Part shown: one piece after another, positions 31,657-40,399 of the stretch
Numbering within the stretch: the stretch's first letter is position 1
How the letters are laid out: the number at the start of each line of letters is the position of its first letter
Origin: Limnephilus marmoratus
Taxonomy: Eukaryota > Arthropoda > Insecta > Trichoptera > Limnephilidae
Assembly: GCA_917880885.1 (NCBI GenBank)
Contig: OU862906.1
Location: 56,586,665-56,650,664 of the forward strand
Direction of reading: 5' to 3'
Length of the DNA: 64,000 nucleotides
Notes under the pieces: model-generated
The model's input: the letters and a program-made list of their open reading frames with translations, nothing else
Told to the model about the DNA's origin: nothing
Database searches by the model: none
Position numbers and translations under genes: made by a program

Positions 31657-33889
31657 TAAAGGAGGAGGTAGCGCAACACGGCATAATACCCCAAAAGGAA
31701 ATAACCATAAAATTTTTGGCCGTGAAAATCTAAAATCATATCAGTTCAATTTTGAGTCTATGATGACACCAAGATATTTAATTTCTTCCACTTTTTTTAT
31801 GATTTCTCCATTTATAGAAACCTTTGGTTCACCATGCGTATTTGTTCTACCTATATGCATGTATTTTGTCTTATTTACATTTAGTTTCAATTTATTTAAT
31901 TTGAGCCATTTTGACAAAGTTTCTAAGTCACTATTTATCTTTTTGATTGCTTTCTCATAATTATCTTCTGCAATATAAATCAGTGCGTCGTCTGCAAACA
32001 GTCTTATTTTGCAATATTTTAGTATTTTTACAATATCATTTATGTAGAGTATAAACAATATCGTACCCAATACCGACCCTTGCGGTACCCCCAGCATATT
32101 TTCAATCGGTTTTGATACATTGTTTTTTATCTTTATTGTTTGTTGTCTGTTGCTTAAATAATTTTTAAACCATTCCAATTCTTTCCCTTTTATTCCACAT
32201 TTTTTTAATAACTCTTTTTCTATCTATTGTTTCAAAAGCTCTTTGAAAATCTAAAAACACCGCAACAGTATACAAGTTTTTATCTATATCTTCCTTCCAA
32301 TCATCAATCACTAAATTAAACGCTGTTTCACATGAATTATTGTTCCTAAATCCAGATTGTTCATCACAAAGGATGCTATTATATTCCAAGTATTCTTCAA
32401 GTTGAGATTTAATTATGTATTCCATCACTTGTTCATATTTTGGTAACATATTTACAGGTCGAAAGCCTTCACATTTTTTTGAGTTCGAAATCTTTGGAAT
32501 CGGTATCACCATAGACGTTTTCCATGATTCGGGAAACTTCCCTGTTTCTAAAGATTCGTTTATTAAACTGAGAAACTGTTCTCCTATTACAGGTAGTGCA
32601 TCTTTTAATATTTGAACTGTGATCCCATCTTGGCTGGGCTTTGATTTGATGTTGGACAGTATTCTTTGGAGTTTCTGGCCGTCTATTTTCTTGAACTTGA
32701 ATTCGCAAGTTTTTTTTTTCAAAATTGAAAATTTCGTCTTCTTTTACGATTGGGATATTTTTGTTAATTTCTTCTATACTTGTCACAAAATATTTATTAA
32801 ACTTATCGGCAATGTTCTTCTCGTCAGCCAATTCTTTTTGGAATTTTTCCACATCTTCACATTTATTTTTTTTTTATAAGTGACTTAAGTGTTTTCCACA
32901 TTTTCGTTGGATCTTCCCTTTCCTGCTCAATTTTTTTGATGAAATATTCATTTTTTGTATCCTTTATCAGTTTTGAGTACTTGTTTCGAATTTTTTAAAT
33001 TTATTCCAATGTTCGTTATCCTTTGTAATTTTTGCTATTTTATAAGAAGTATCTCGTTCATATTGCATTTGTCTTAGTTTTTTAGAATACAATTATTAGT
33101 TTTAATTAATAAACTTTGTTCAGGCATTATTTTATTTATTGCATCATTCATATTGGCTACTATAGTTTCGGCTTTTTTGTGAAAATCTAAGTTATTTACA
33201 TCTTTCCAATCTTGAATCAATAATTCCTGAATCATTTTGCTCTTATTGTATCTTTTCAGATTTCTTCTTACAATAACTTTTTTGATATTTTTGGTATTTT
33301 TATTTTTTGCCATCACTATATTAATGATCCTGTGATCTGTTATTTTAGGTGTATCTAATGTTTTCACATTTAGTTCATATTCATTTGATAAAACAAGATC
33401 TATGAGTGTACAGGTAGATTGTGTTAGCCTAGTATATTCTTTAACTAACTGTTTCATTCCTATAATGTTGATGATGTTTTTCATTTTCTTTGTATAAAAA
33501 TCTGTGTCACATTTCATGTTTATATTAAAGTCTCCAATAATTATATTGAGATCAGTTTATTTTTAAAAGTTTGAAGACCATTTTTCAAAATAATTTAAAA
33601 AATCACTTTTACTGGCATTTGGGGAGTGATAAATTACACGGTATATTCCTGGTCTAAATCCTTTCTTAATTTTTATTGCTAGGATCCACGTACAGTTTTT
33701 GTGATTTTCGTTGAAAATTGTTTCAAAATCTATATAATCTTTCAGTAATATTATTACTCCGCATGTATGCCGACTATTTGAATTACATCTTATTACCTTA
33801 TAGTTCGTAAATGATAATATGTATTATAGAATGGCAAATAAACTTCTTTGATGTTTAAAAGTAGACTAAATTCACAATTTTACATTAGT

Positions 33890-34205
33890 TCTACATAGGA
33901 GGGCCTGAGGAAAATAATTTCATGTCATCTTTGGGGATAGTGTTTTTTTAAGGAAAGGAAGGAGAAGAAGGTCTTTGAAGGAAAAAGTTTGAGGGGTAGG
34001 TAGGAATCTGGGGACAAAAGTGACGGGTATGAATCCACTCCAGTAATGACGTATGAATTCATCCCTTCCACTGCAATGGAAGGCCAAGGGTCGAGATCCG
34101 GAAAAAACTCTTCCCATTAGCCCGAGCACCCAAATCAAAGCAAACCACATGGGATGACCTACGGCAGAGGTGATGGTTATCCAATAAATGGTTCCTAGGG
34201 CGGTT
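33890..34205 (-). mobile_element. SINE-B copy
   Basis: Minus orientation: ACATAGGAGGGCCTGAGGAA tail, GAAGGAAAAAGTTTGAGGGG, ATGAATTCATCCCTTCCACT, and at the 5' end GGGATGACCTACGGCAGAGG followed by TTATCCAATAAATGGTTCC. An internal segment is missing relative to the copy at 50490. The hairpin arm is partly lost. Confidence 0.75.
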
Positions 34206-34714
34206 GTTAAACGTTAATTTTTTTTTAAGACACAAAGTAGGTATACGCCCAAAAAATGCCTAATGCAACTTTAAAATTTAAACGTCATACAAGTAATGTT
34301 TTTGCTCATATTTCAGGGTTTTCACTGTGTTGATTTGAGCTTTGAGATAAACTTAAAATCACAGGATGAGTGGATTAATAAAAGCAAAGTGAGGGCACCC
34401 AATTTTTTCTTATTACAAAATGAGTTTTAACAGCTCATTGCCAGTATTAAATAGTGGTACTGAATAACTGAATGAATTTCACGTAAAAAAAATATCTTTA
34501 AAATCATGCGCGATTCATTTGAAGGATTATTTCTAACTCCGATTTCACGCCTCTCAAATGCCTCCTCTGTTTTCAATGGTAACGAGAGTAGCTGTACTAA
34601 ATTCCTAAAATGTAATGATTTTTCATTGAAAATAAGCGAAAATCAATGTGATGGGATTTTCAGAGAACCCCGTCAAATTTGGCATGCTATCCGGGGAGCA
34701 GAGAGTGGTGTGGA
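34206..34714. other. no gene seen
   Basis: AT-rich; short plus frames at 34506-34739 and 34648-34878 are not recognisable. Confidence 0.3.
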
Positions 34715-35037
34715 TCACGCGATCAATGAGCGAACCTGAAAATTCTGTAACGCTCTATTATTTGCCACAGCATAATCCCATAGGGATAAAACAAATCCCC
34801 GGCTCTTGGTTTCATAGAAAAGCTCTGAAATTAATTTTTCACTGCTTTTATAATATCGTTTATAATTTTCTTTTATAAAATCGATTATTATTTTCTCGTA
34901 CTTTGCAGGGGAATTCAATAATGTTATACGTCTATATATTTCCTGGCTCTTGATTTCATGGAAAGTTTCTTTATTTTTAATTCTCCGTTCTTTCAAAACA
35001 TGTGCAATCTGTTCCTCCGTGTACTTTGGATTAGCTT
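34715..35037 (-). CDS. unrecognised charged-helical ORF fragment
   Basis: The minus frame reads YTEEQIAHVLKERRIKNKETF (35025 down), EIYRRITLLNSPAKYEKIII, DFIKENYKRYYKSSEKLISE, LFYETKSRGFVLSLWDYAVA. It is rich in K/E/R with alternating hydrophobics, like a folded helical protein, and far more protein-like than its surroundings. The ATG at 34996 is not at the start of the conserved-looking text, which runs upstream to about 35037, so this is probably an exon or a piece of a transposon or host gene. No motif recognised. Confidence 0.35.
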
Positions 35038-35745
35038 AGGTTTAGATCAATATTCAATTTTTTATGAATTTTTATATTACAAACAGAAGCATTCCATTGC
35101 CAAACGTATGTGCCAAGTTTAGTAGTCGAAAAATAGTAATAAATTATGATTAACTGAATAAGGAAAAAAATTGGTATGACTGAGATAACAATGAAATGGT
35201 ATCAACGTCTTTGTTTTCTCTGTTGGTGTGTTCCAGTGTAGGTCAGGAGCGCATCAATAAAAATATTGGAATGCATCTACGTACCTTCAACTCCACGATC
35301 ATTGAATATCGATCTTTCGAATATCGCCTTACTCATCTTATGAAATGAAAAATACTGTATCACATAACCCTCGGGGAATATAAAAAAACACTAAATAGTG
35401 GAAATCCATTACGGGAAGACAGAGAAAACCACCAATATTGCTACCTCTTTTTTAGACATCCTTTTGAACTGGAGTCAAAATACCGATGAAGTCAACTGTG
35501 AATTTAGTTGCGGAATTACATCGTAAGTAATGCGGAAGAAGTTCCTTTATCTAATTGCCAGGTTTTTTTTTAGATAATATTAAACTGCATCATACGTCCT
35601 GTGTAGACGATCTTCTAATAGGGATGTTTTTTACATTATCTCCAAATCGAATATTAGACATTTGTCTTGCATCGAGAAAACTTTGTTTTCTTGTTTAGTA
35701 GCGCTGATAGAAGGTTTTTCATGGGAGAAAACACACATTAACTAG
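35038..35745. other. no gene seen
   Basis: No supported feature. Confidence 0.35.
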
Positions 35746-35751
35746 TGTTTT

Positions 35752-36022
35752 TTCTAATAGCTTCACACAGGAGGCCTGAGGAAAATATCTCTCCTCAGGG
35801 CCTATGTCATCTTTGGGGATACTGTGTGGAGGGTCTTTCAAGGGAAAATAAGGGAGGAAATCGTGAGAAGGAAAAAGTGTGGGGGGTGGGTACGAATCTG
35901 GGGATCAGTGTGTCCAGGAGTTACAGACGTATGAATCCATCCCTCCAACTGCGGTGCAAGGCGATGGGTTAAGAAAGGCCGACTGGAAAGGTCAGAAGGT
36001 CTCCCTCAACCAGTCTCTTAAT
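35752..36022 (-). mobile_element. SINE-B copy, 5'-truncated
   Basis: CTTCACACAGGAGGCCTGAGG and TCCTCAGGGCC form the tail hairpin, followed by TATGTCATCTTTGGGGATAC, GTGTGGAGGGTCTTTC, ATCTGGGGATCAGTG, CCATCCCTCCAACTGCGGTG and TCTCCCTCAACCAGTCTC. The 5' third of the family is absent. Confidence 0.78.
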
Positions 36023-36083
36023 TGTTTTATTTAATGAAAAAAAATAATTAGGTACTTTGTTTTTAACCACGATTTTTTTTAAT

Positions 36084-36120
36084 ATCGACCGGTTTCGCTT
36101 AACACAAGCATCACCAGGGT
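36084..36120 (-). ncRNA. hammerhead-like motif of the PLE terminus
   Basis: Minus strand CTGGTGA (36111-36117; A6 of the core is G), stem II GCTT/AAGC, GAAAC (36092-36096), then CGGTC. Stem III is the self-complementary ACCGGT. The flanks ATACC and GATAT pair at four of five positions as stem I. The different stems from the HHR-IR family show that the motif is conserved, not a mere copy. Confidence 0.6.
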
Positions 36121-36301
36121 ATAAATTGAACACATTGTGTGAGCTTATATTAATAGAAGAATTAATTTAATTTTTAATTACGAGAAGAGAGAAAGCATAA
36201 AATAAAGGAACAGGTAATAGAGAGAAAGAGATAGATGTTTACCATATTATACATACAGCTATAAAACGTCACTCGAACAAGTGATTAAGAGATAATGTGG
36301 T

Positions 36302-36646
36302 TTTTTTATGAGTATAGGGGATATATTCCTAATATAGGATTATTGGACACATTTAACAGATTATTGAGTACTTGGGTTTTGGTTTCAACGGCTTTTTTTA
36401 TTTCGAGTGCTTCTAAATTCTATTCGACTGCATTTGATTGTAGGTATGTTCTTTATCTATAAGTTGGTTGGTGAATTCCGAAAAGTCCTTATTATTCAAG
36501 CATCTAAGATGCTCTTCGATTTTAATGTTTACATTGCGCGTTATTTCACCAATATAAAATGCTGAACAATCACTACAATCTAATTTATAAATTCCCGAGT
36601 GACCAAGTCTTACGTCTTCATCTTTTGAATTGATAATTTTTTGTTT
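36302..36646 (-). pseudogene. PLE GIY-YIG endonuclease domain, frameshifted
   Basis: The minus strand reads LGHSGIYKLDCSDCSAFYIG, then EITRNVNIKIEEHLRCLNN, then DFSEFTNQLIDKEHTYNQM. GIY is at 36588-36596, YIG at about 36549-36557. The CxxC between them, with the later histidines, is the zinc-binding insertion typical of PLE nucleases. The frame hits a stop after SNRI and continues one base off as NLEALEIKKAVETKTQVLNN to a TAA near 36302, the usual PLE C-terminal text. The role in the family is nicking target DNA for priming. Confidence 0.85.
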
Positions 36647-36649
36647 TTG

Positions 36650-36750
36650 TTTTCGTTATATGTTTTTGGGGTGTTATGCCATGTTGCGCGACCTCCTTCT
36701 TTAGCCAACGTTTCGGACAGCGCTACAGTGTCCATCATCAGGGCAGATGT
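36650..36750 (-). mobile_element. HHR half-element inserted in the PLE frame
   Basis: A single arm of the HHR-IR family: GTTTTCGTTATATGTTTTTG at the low end, TAGCCAACGTTTCGGACAGC, ending in ATCATCAGGGCAGAT. It separates GKIFN from the lysine-rich linker before GIY-YIG, so it looks inserted and not part of the PLE. No inverted second arm; TSD unclear. Confidence 0.7.
36707..36744 (-). ncRNA. hammerhead-like ribozyme motif
   Basis: CTGATGA (36735-36741), stem GGACA/TGTCC with a CTGTAGCGC-type loop, GAAAC (36710-36714), GTTGGC; stem I GCC/GGC. Confidence 0.62.
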
Positions 36751-36839
36751 TAAAAATTTTGCCTAAATTATTGTTTGTATAAAATATAAAGTGAACTAAT
36801 GGTATTGTTTGAATATAGACATTTACATGAACGAACACA

Positions 36840-37669
36840 ATTATAAAATGTGCTCACTTTATCTATCATTTCCTCTGAAGCACATCGATAATTCTGAAAG
36901 CGACACTGAAATAAGCTTTCTTAACTATCATTTTACCTAGAATAAGAAGAGAGCTTAACAATGGTTATTTTATTCGCTTTAAAGGCATCCAACATTATTC
37001 ATACCATATTTATTCTACAGATGACTAGAAAATGAAAAGAGATATCAGACTATTCCACTCTTGCTGCCCACACAGCCTTCTATTGTTTTTAGTATTCTGT
37101 TTTATGTACACGCCGGGGTGTTATACAGCAAAAGACATGCGCGTATTTGATTGATTGTTTGGGTCCTAAGTGTAAGAAACGCAAATGTTTTGTTCTAAAT
37201 ACTTTTCTACTGTAAACGCCTCTTGCGTAAACCAATTGCAAATGCAAACGTAAAAACACCATCATTGTAATACGAGGATGTATGTAAGGTGTAATAGAGA
37301 TAAAGCCTTTAATGACCTACCCTCCGTGCTTCCACATAGGAGTATTAAAATACTAAATGTATTATGTAATATAGATATCATTTTCAGAATACAGATTTAA
37401 TTCCAAAATGCGTTGCATCTAACGTGGTGCAACTGCATGGGAAAACTCTTAACAAACTCTGGAAGCACATAACAACCAAAGTTCAACGGGCAAAGTGTCT
37501 TACTAAAATTATTTCCAAATTGATTAGGTGCCTTTAATTCGAAATTAGCACTGGCATATTGGACGGTTCCCTTGCGTTACTTCACAAAGAAGTTTGAGGT
37601 GTTACAATACTTAATTCATTTGATTACAATTTGTCTTTTTAAATGTAAGGTTTGTAGAAAATGTATTTT
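36840..37669. other. no gene seen
   Basis: No recognisable coding or repeat signal. Confidence 0.35.
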
Positions 37670-37890
37670 GAAGTGAAACTTCTATAAAACCGCTGTGATT
37701 TGGATTTCGGATAAAACGGAAATGACGATTACTGCACCTGCAACGCATCAACTGCTCTCATTGGCCGTTTTGATTATGATGTCACTTTTAAAGGTTCCTG
37801 TTGGTCTGCGCTCACTGGTCGCTTTGATTATGACATCACTTTTCAAGTATTGGTTGAGATTGTTTTGGTAAAGTTTCGCTTCTGCCGCGT
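37670..37890. mobile_element. GAAGTGAAACTTCT-family TIR element, fullest copy
   Basis: GAAGTGAAACTT (37670-37681) is inverted as AAGTTTCGCTTC (37871-37882). The interior holds two related copies of a unit: CTCTCATTGGCCGTTTTGAT / ATGATGTCACTTTTAAAGG, then CGCTCACTGGTCGCTTTGAT / ATGACATCACTTTTCAAG. Partial copies lie at 21789 and 27590. Noncoding. Confidence 0.7.
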
Positions 37891-38029
37891 GTAAACTTTA
37901 CTCGAATTTTTACAACAATCGCTCATCGAGGGGGTAGAGCTGTTATTGGCTAAAAAGTAGCGACGTAGCTTGAAGTCCATCCCCAACCAAGATATTTGAA
38001 TTTGCTGCAGTACAACTAATGGCATCAAG

Positions 38030-38390
38030 CGACTCTGAATGAATCTCCGGTTTGTCCGGGTCTTGGCGGCGGATGCATCTGCTATCAAATGCGTGGTAGG
38101 CCAGATCGAGAGAGACCGGTTGAGGAAGATCTTTTGACTTCTCCAGCAGGGTTCTCCCGGAACATCACCTTGCACCGCAGTGGGAGGGATGGAACATTCG
38201 ACCGTCATTCTTGGACACACTGGCCCCCGGATTCCTACCTACCCCTCTTACTATTTTCCTTCCCAGAACATCCTATCCTTCTTTTCATAAAAATACCCTC
38301 CACACAGCATACCAGAAGATGAGATGGGCCATGAGGAGAATTATTTTCTTCTGGTCCTTCTGTGTGAAGCCATTAAAAAAAAAACTAGTT
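38030..38390 (+). mobile_element. SINE-B copy
   Basis: Plus orientation: TCCGGTTTGTCCGGGTCTTG, GCGGCGGATGCATCTGC, TCGAGAGAGACCGGTTGAGG, CTTGCACCGCAGTGGGAGGG, then the LINE-4-like tail CCTCCACACAGCATACCAGA, hairpin arms GGGCCATGAGG / CTTCTGGTCCTT (partly mismatched) and a poly(A) at 38376. Confidence 0.8.
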
Positions 38391-39267
38391 AACGTGTGTT
38401 TTCTCCTGTGAAAAACCTTCTGTCAGCACTACTTAACAAGAAACCAAAGTTTTCTCGATGAAAGACAAATGTGTTATTTTCGATTTTTTGGATCAAAATA
38501 TAATACCTACATGTTTTGTCCATCTTAGTGTTAGACCCTTTATGGTAAGCCCACGCTTAAAGAACTTCACTTAATTGGAAATGGCTCAGCGAACGGCGGA
38601 ATCAACATGTTCGAAATGTCATACTAATTGATTAGATGGTAGCCAGAGTAACGCCTAAGGCAACACCCGTTGAATAAACCTGCACATTAATATCGAGACA
38701 ATATTAATCCTTTCAATTTGGGGCACCTAACCAAAAACCATATCCGAATACCTTCTACACCGATAATAAAGCGGAAACATATTTACAAAGTGCCAAAAGT
38801 ATACAGAGCTTTTTGTTTTATTCACGACTACGAAGTGAGGGGCTTGAAAAAGCTTAGGATCACAATATTATAAGATGCAATATTCAACAATCAAGCAACA
38901 TTGGAGAATATGTAAAAAGGGATTTTACCTTGCTTTCTTGATCTATTCAGAAAGTTGACATGAAATGCTTTTTTTTGTAGTGTCTCGCGATTTGGCATGT
39001 TATCCAGCAAAATATGAGGCGTTTCTGAGGTTTGTTAAAACGACGCCACAGGCGGCTTGACGTCATCCCCCGTTACAGCAAGACATTTTCATAAATTGTA
39101 TACTTTTAAAACTCGCGTAGTAAGAATAAACGCGTTAACAAAAAATCTTAATGATTACCTCAGTACATAAAAAATTCTGCCAACCTTTGGAAGAGGCCGC
39201 TTTCCTGTAGGTTTTATAACAGTTTTATATATCATGGCAAACATGGATAAAAGAGCTGGAAAGGGAG
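38391..39267. other. no gene seen
   Basis: No supported feature. Confidence 0.35.
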
Positions 39268-39475
39268 TTTTTTATGTGAAAATCATAAAAGAGTCCCAAC
39301 TGCTAAAAGCCAGGAGCCAGTGATACTAAGGCATCCCCAAATGGGGTAAGTTGTGAGACGAAAACTAGTGAAGAGGGGAAAAAGATCAGAAAAGGAAGGT
39401 CGGGAAGTATCTGACTATTCAGATCAGGTCACCAAACACGGCTAAAGCCATTTCGAGCAAAGTTTAAACGTTAGA
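39268..39475 (-). repeat. SINE-A 3' fragment, diverged
   Basis: AGAGTCCCAACTGCTAAAAG, GCATCCCCAAATGGGGTAAG, CTGACTATTCAGATCAGGTC and ACCAAACACGGCTAAAGCC match SINE-A. The tRNA head is missing. Confidence 0.78.
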
Positions 39476-39904
39476 AGTTTAAACTCAAAATAATAAATTA
39501 CTAGTAATAATTTATTATTTTCATAATTATTTTCAAAAATTACAATATTACCATGGTGTTTTTAAAACACATTTTTCCGTTCCTTTTGCTTTAACTGTAA
39601 GAACGGTTACATAATTTTTATATTACGTTTTAAAGTGCTTATTTATCTTTAATACCTTAAAGTCGTTAAAGTTTATGCCCACAGAACTTTGTTGGTAAGA
39701 CCCCAAACTTTGACGCGACAAAGAAATCTTTTCTCGGTTAGGAAGAGAGACATCCGTTTGAAGAGTTAAGAAACTGGCCTCCGTATCGTAATGATATACG
39801 AATTGGACTTTAAGTTTAGTGTTTACGGGTTATGAGTATGGTTACGGGTACACCAGAAACAGTAAAACTCTATATATAAATATATTTTTTTTAATTTTGC
39901 TTCG
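39476..39904. other. no gene seen
   Basis: AT-rich, no supported feature. Confidence 0.35.
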
Positions 39905-40395
39905 TTGACAATATCTAAAACCCTTGACTCTGTGCAGAAACGGGCGGTCCGTTTGATAGATTCTCCCATCCTAACAGACGGACTGCAATCTTTAGAGCAT
40001 AGGCGTCAGGTGGGAATGCTGTCCTTGTTCTACCGGTATTACAATGGAAGATGCTCCGAGGAACTAGCATCATTGATCCCCTCGGCTCCGGTGCATAGTC
40101 GGGAAACACGCCAAACACGCGCCCAACATTTGTACACGGTTGACATTACTCACATGAGAACGGGTCGTTTCTATGACTCGTTCTTGAGTTCAACGGCTCG
40201 GCTGTGGAACGATTTGCCGGCCTCTGTGTTTCCTCCCTCCTACAACATGGGTCTCTTCAAGACCCATGTTCACTCCTTCCTTTCCTCAAAGAGACCCTCC
40301 ACACAGCATCTACAAAGATGACATAGGCCCTGAGGGAAATTATTTTCCTCAGGGCCTCCTGTGTGGTGTTAATGTAAAAAAAAAAAAAAAAAAAA
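39905..40395 (+). pseudogene. LINE-4 RT C-terminus and 3' UTR, 5'-truncated
   Basis: The plus frame reads SVQKRAVRLIDSPILTDGLQ, SLEHRRQVGMLSLFYRYYNG, RCSEELASLIP and FLSSTARLWNDLPASVFPPS. This is the C-terminal region of a widespread insect LINE clade (AVRLI...HRR-x-VG-x-L-x-LFYRYY-x-G-x-C...RLWN-x-LPASVFP). It ends LFKTHVHSFLSSKRPSTQHL. The frame is open but the catalytic RT is absent. A 3' UTR with a strong hairpin and an A-run of about 20 (40376-40397) follow. Only the last few hundred bases were inserted, the usual 5' truncation. Confidence 0.9.
40299..40366 (+). other. LINE-4 3'-terminal hairpin
   Basis: Outer stem CCACACAG (40299-40306) / CTGTGTGG (40359-40366), inner stem AGGCCCTGAGG (40325-40335) / CCTCAGGGCCT (40347-40357), loop GAAATTATTTT. 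It sits just before the A-run, the position where stringent LINE RTs recognise their RNA. SINE-B copies carry the same structure. Confidence 0.75.
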
Positions 40396-40399
40396 AATC

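Larger units (their letters stand above)
31495..31742 (+). mobile_element. HHR-IR element 2 inside LINE-3, 13-bp TSD
   Basis: 248 bp flanked by AGTTCAATTTTGA at 31482-31494 and 31743-31755. Inverted arms 31495-31590 and about 31617-31708 (GGTTATTTCC ... GGAAATAACC), each with one hammerhead-like motif, then the non-palindromic tail TTTTTGGCCGTGAAAATCTA at the plus-strand 3' side. The center has an extra partial copy (GTGTCCATCTTCAGGGCAG). It interrupts LINE-3 RT just after KYLGVIIDSKLN, and the text resumes at FSKNADYTIKK on the far side. Confidence 0.87.
30919..33830 (-). pseudogene. LINE-3 endonuclease-RT in several frames
   Basis: Endonuclease pieces at 33500-33830 (RHTCGVIILLKD, YRVIYHSPNAS, IIGDFNINM) and 33074-33517 (LIDLVLSNEY, TPKITDHRII). 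RT pieces at 32165-32722 (SKPSQDGITVQILKDALP, CEGFRPVNMLPKYEQVMEY, CDEQSGFRNNNSCETAF, VFLDFQRAFETI) and 31741-32178 (GVPQGSVLGTILFILYIND, RLFADDALIYI with FADD at 31987-31998, EIKYLGVIIDSKLN). The C-terminus is at 31228-31488 and 30919-31158 (SPHFNYCSSILFLC, AVQLYNNIPNEI). At least four frameshifts or stops, besides the hammerhead insertion right after IDSKLN. Inactive. Confidence 0.87.
30780..33870 (-). mobile_element. LINE-3: degenerate non-LTR retrotransposon
   Basis: Minus-oriented endonuclease and RT relic with an A/T-rich 3' UTR at about 30780-30918. It is interrupted by a hammerhead element (31495-31742). Its sequence differs clearly from LINE-1 and LINE-2, so it is a separate lineage. 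No ORF1 is seen upstream of 33870. Confidence 0.82.
36030..36830 (-). mobile_element. Penelope-like element (PLE) 3' half with hammerhead
   Basis: Minus orientation: the end of the RT-nuclease linker (FYTNNNLGKIFN, about 36755-36790), an inserted hammerhead half-element (36650-36750), the GIY-YIG nuclease (about 36415-36646), its C-terminal tail (36302-36410) and a noncoding end with a hammerhead-like motif (36092-36117). No catalytic RT is visible. PLEs are retroelements that pair an RT with a GIY-YIG endonuclease, and they are known to carry small hammerhead ribozymes in their terminal repeats. Confidence 0.82.

Noticed and set aside
37843..38411. Open frames on both strands around 38 kb
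   Set aside because: They follow the SINE-B copy; similar frames recur in each SINE-B copy (50520, 51176, 52880, 62757) because the repeat is GC-rich.
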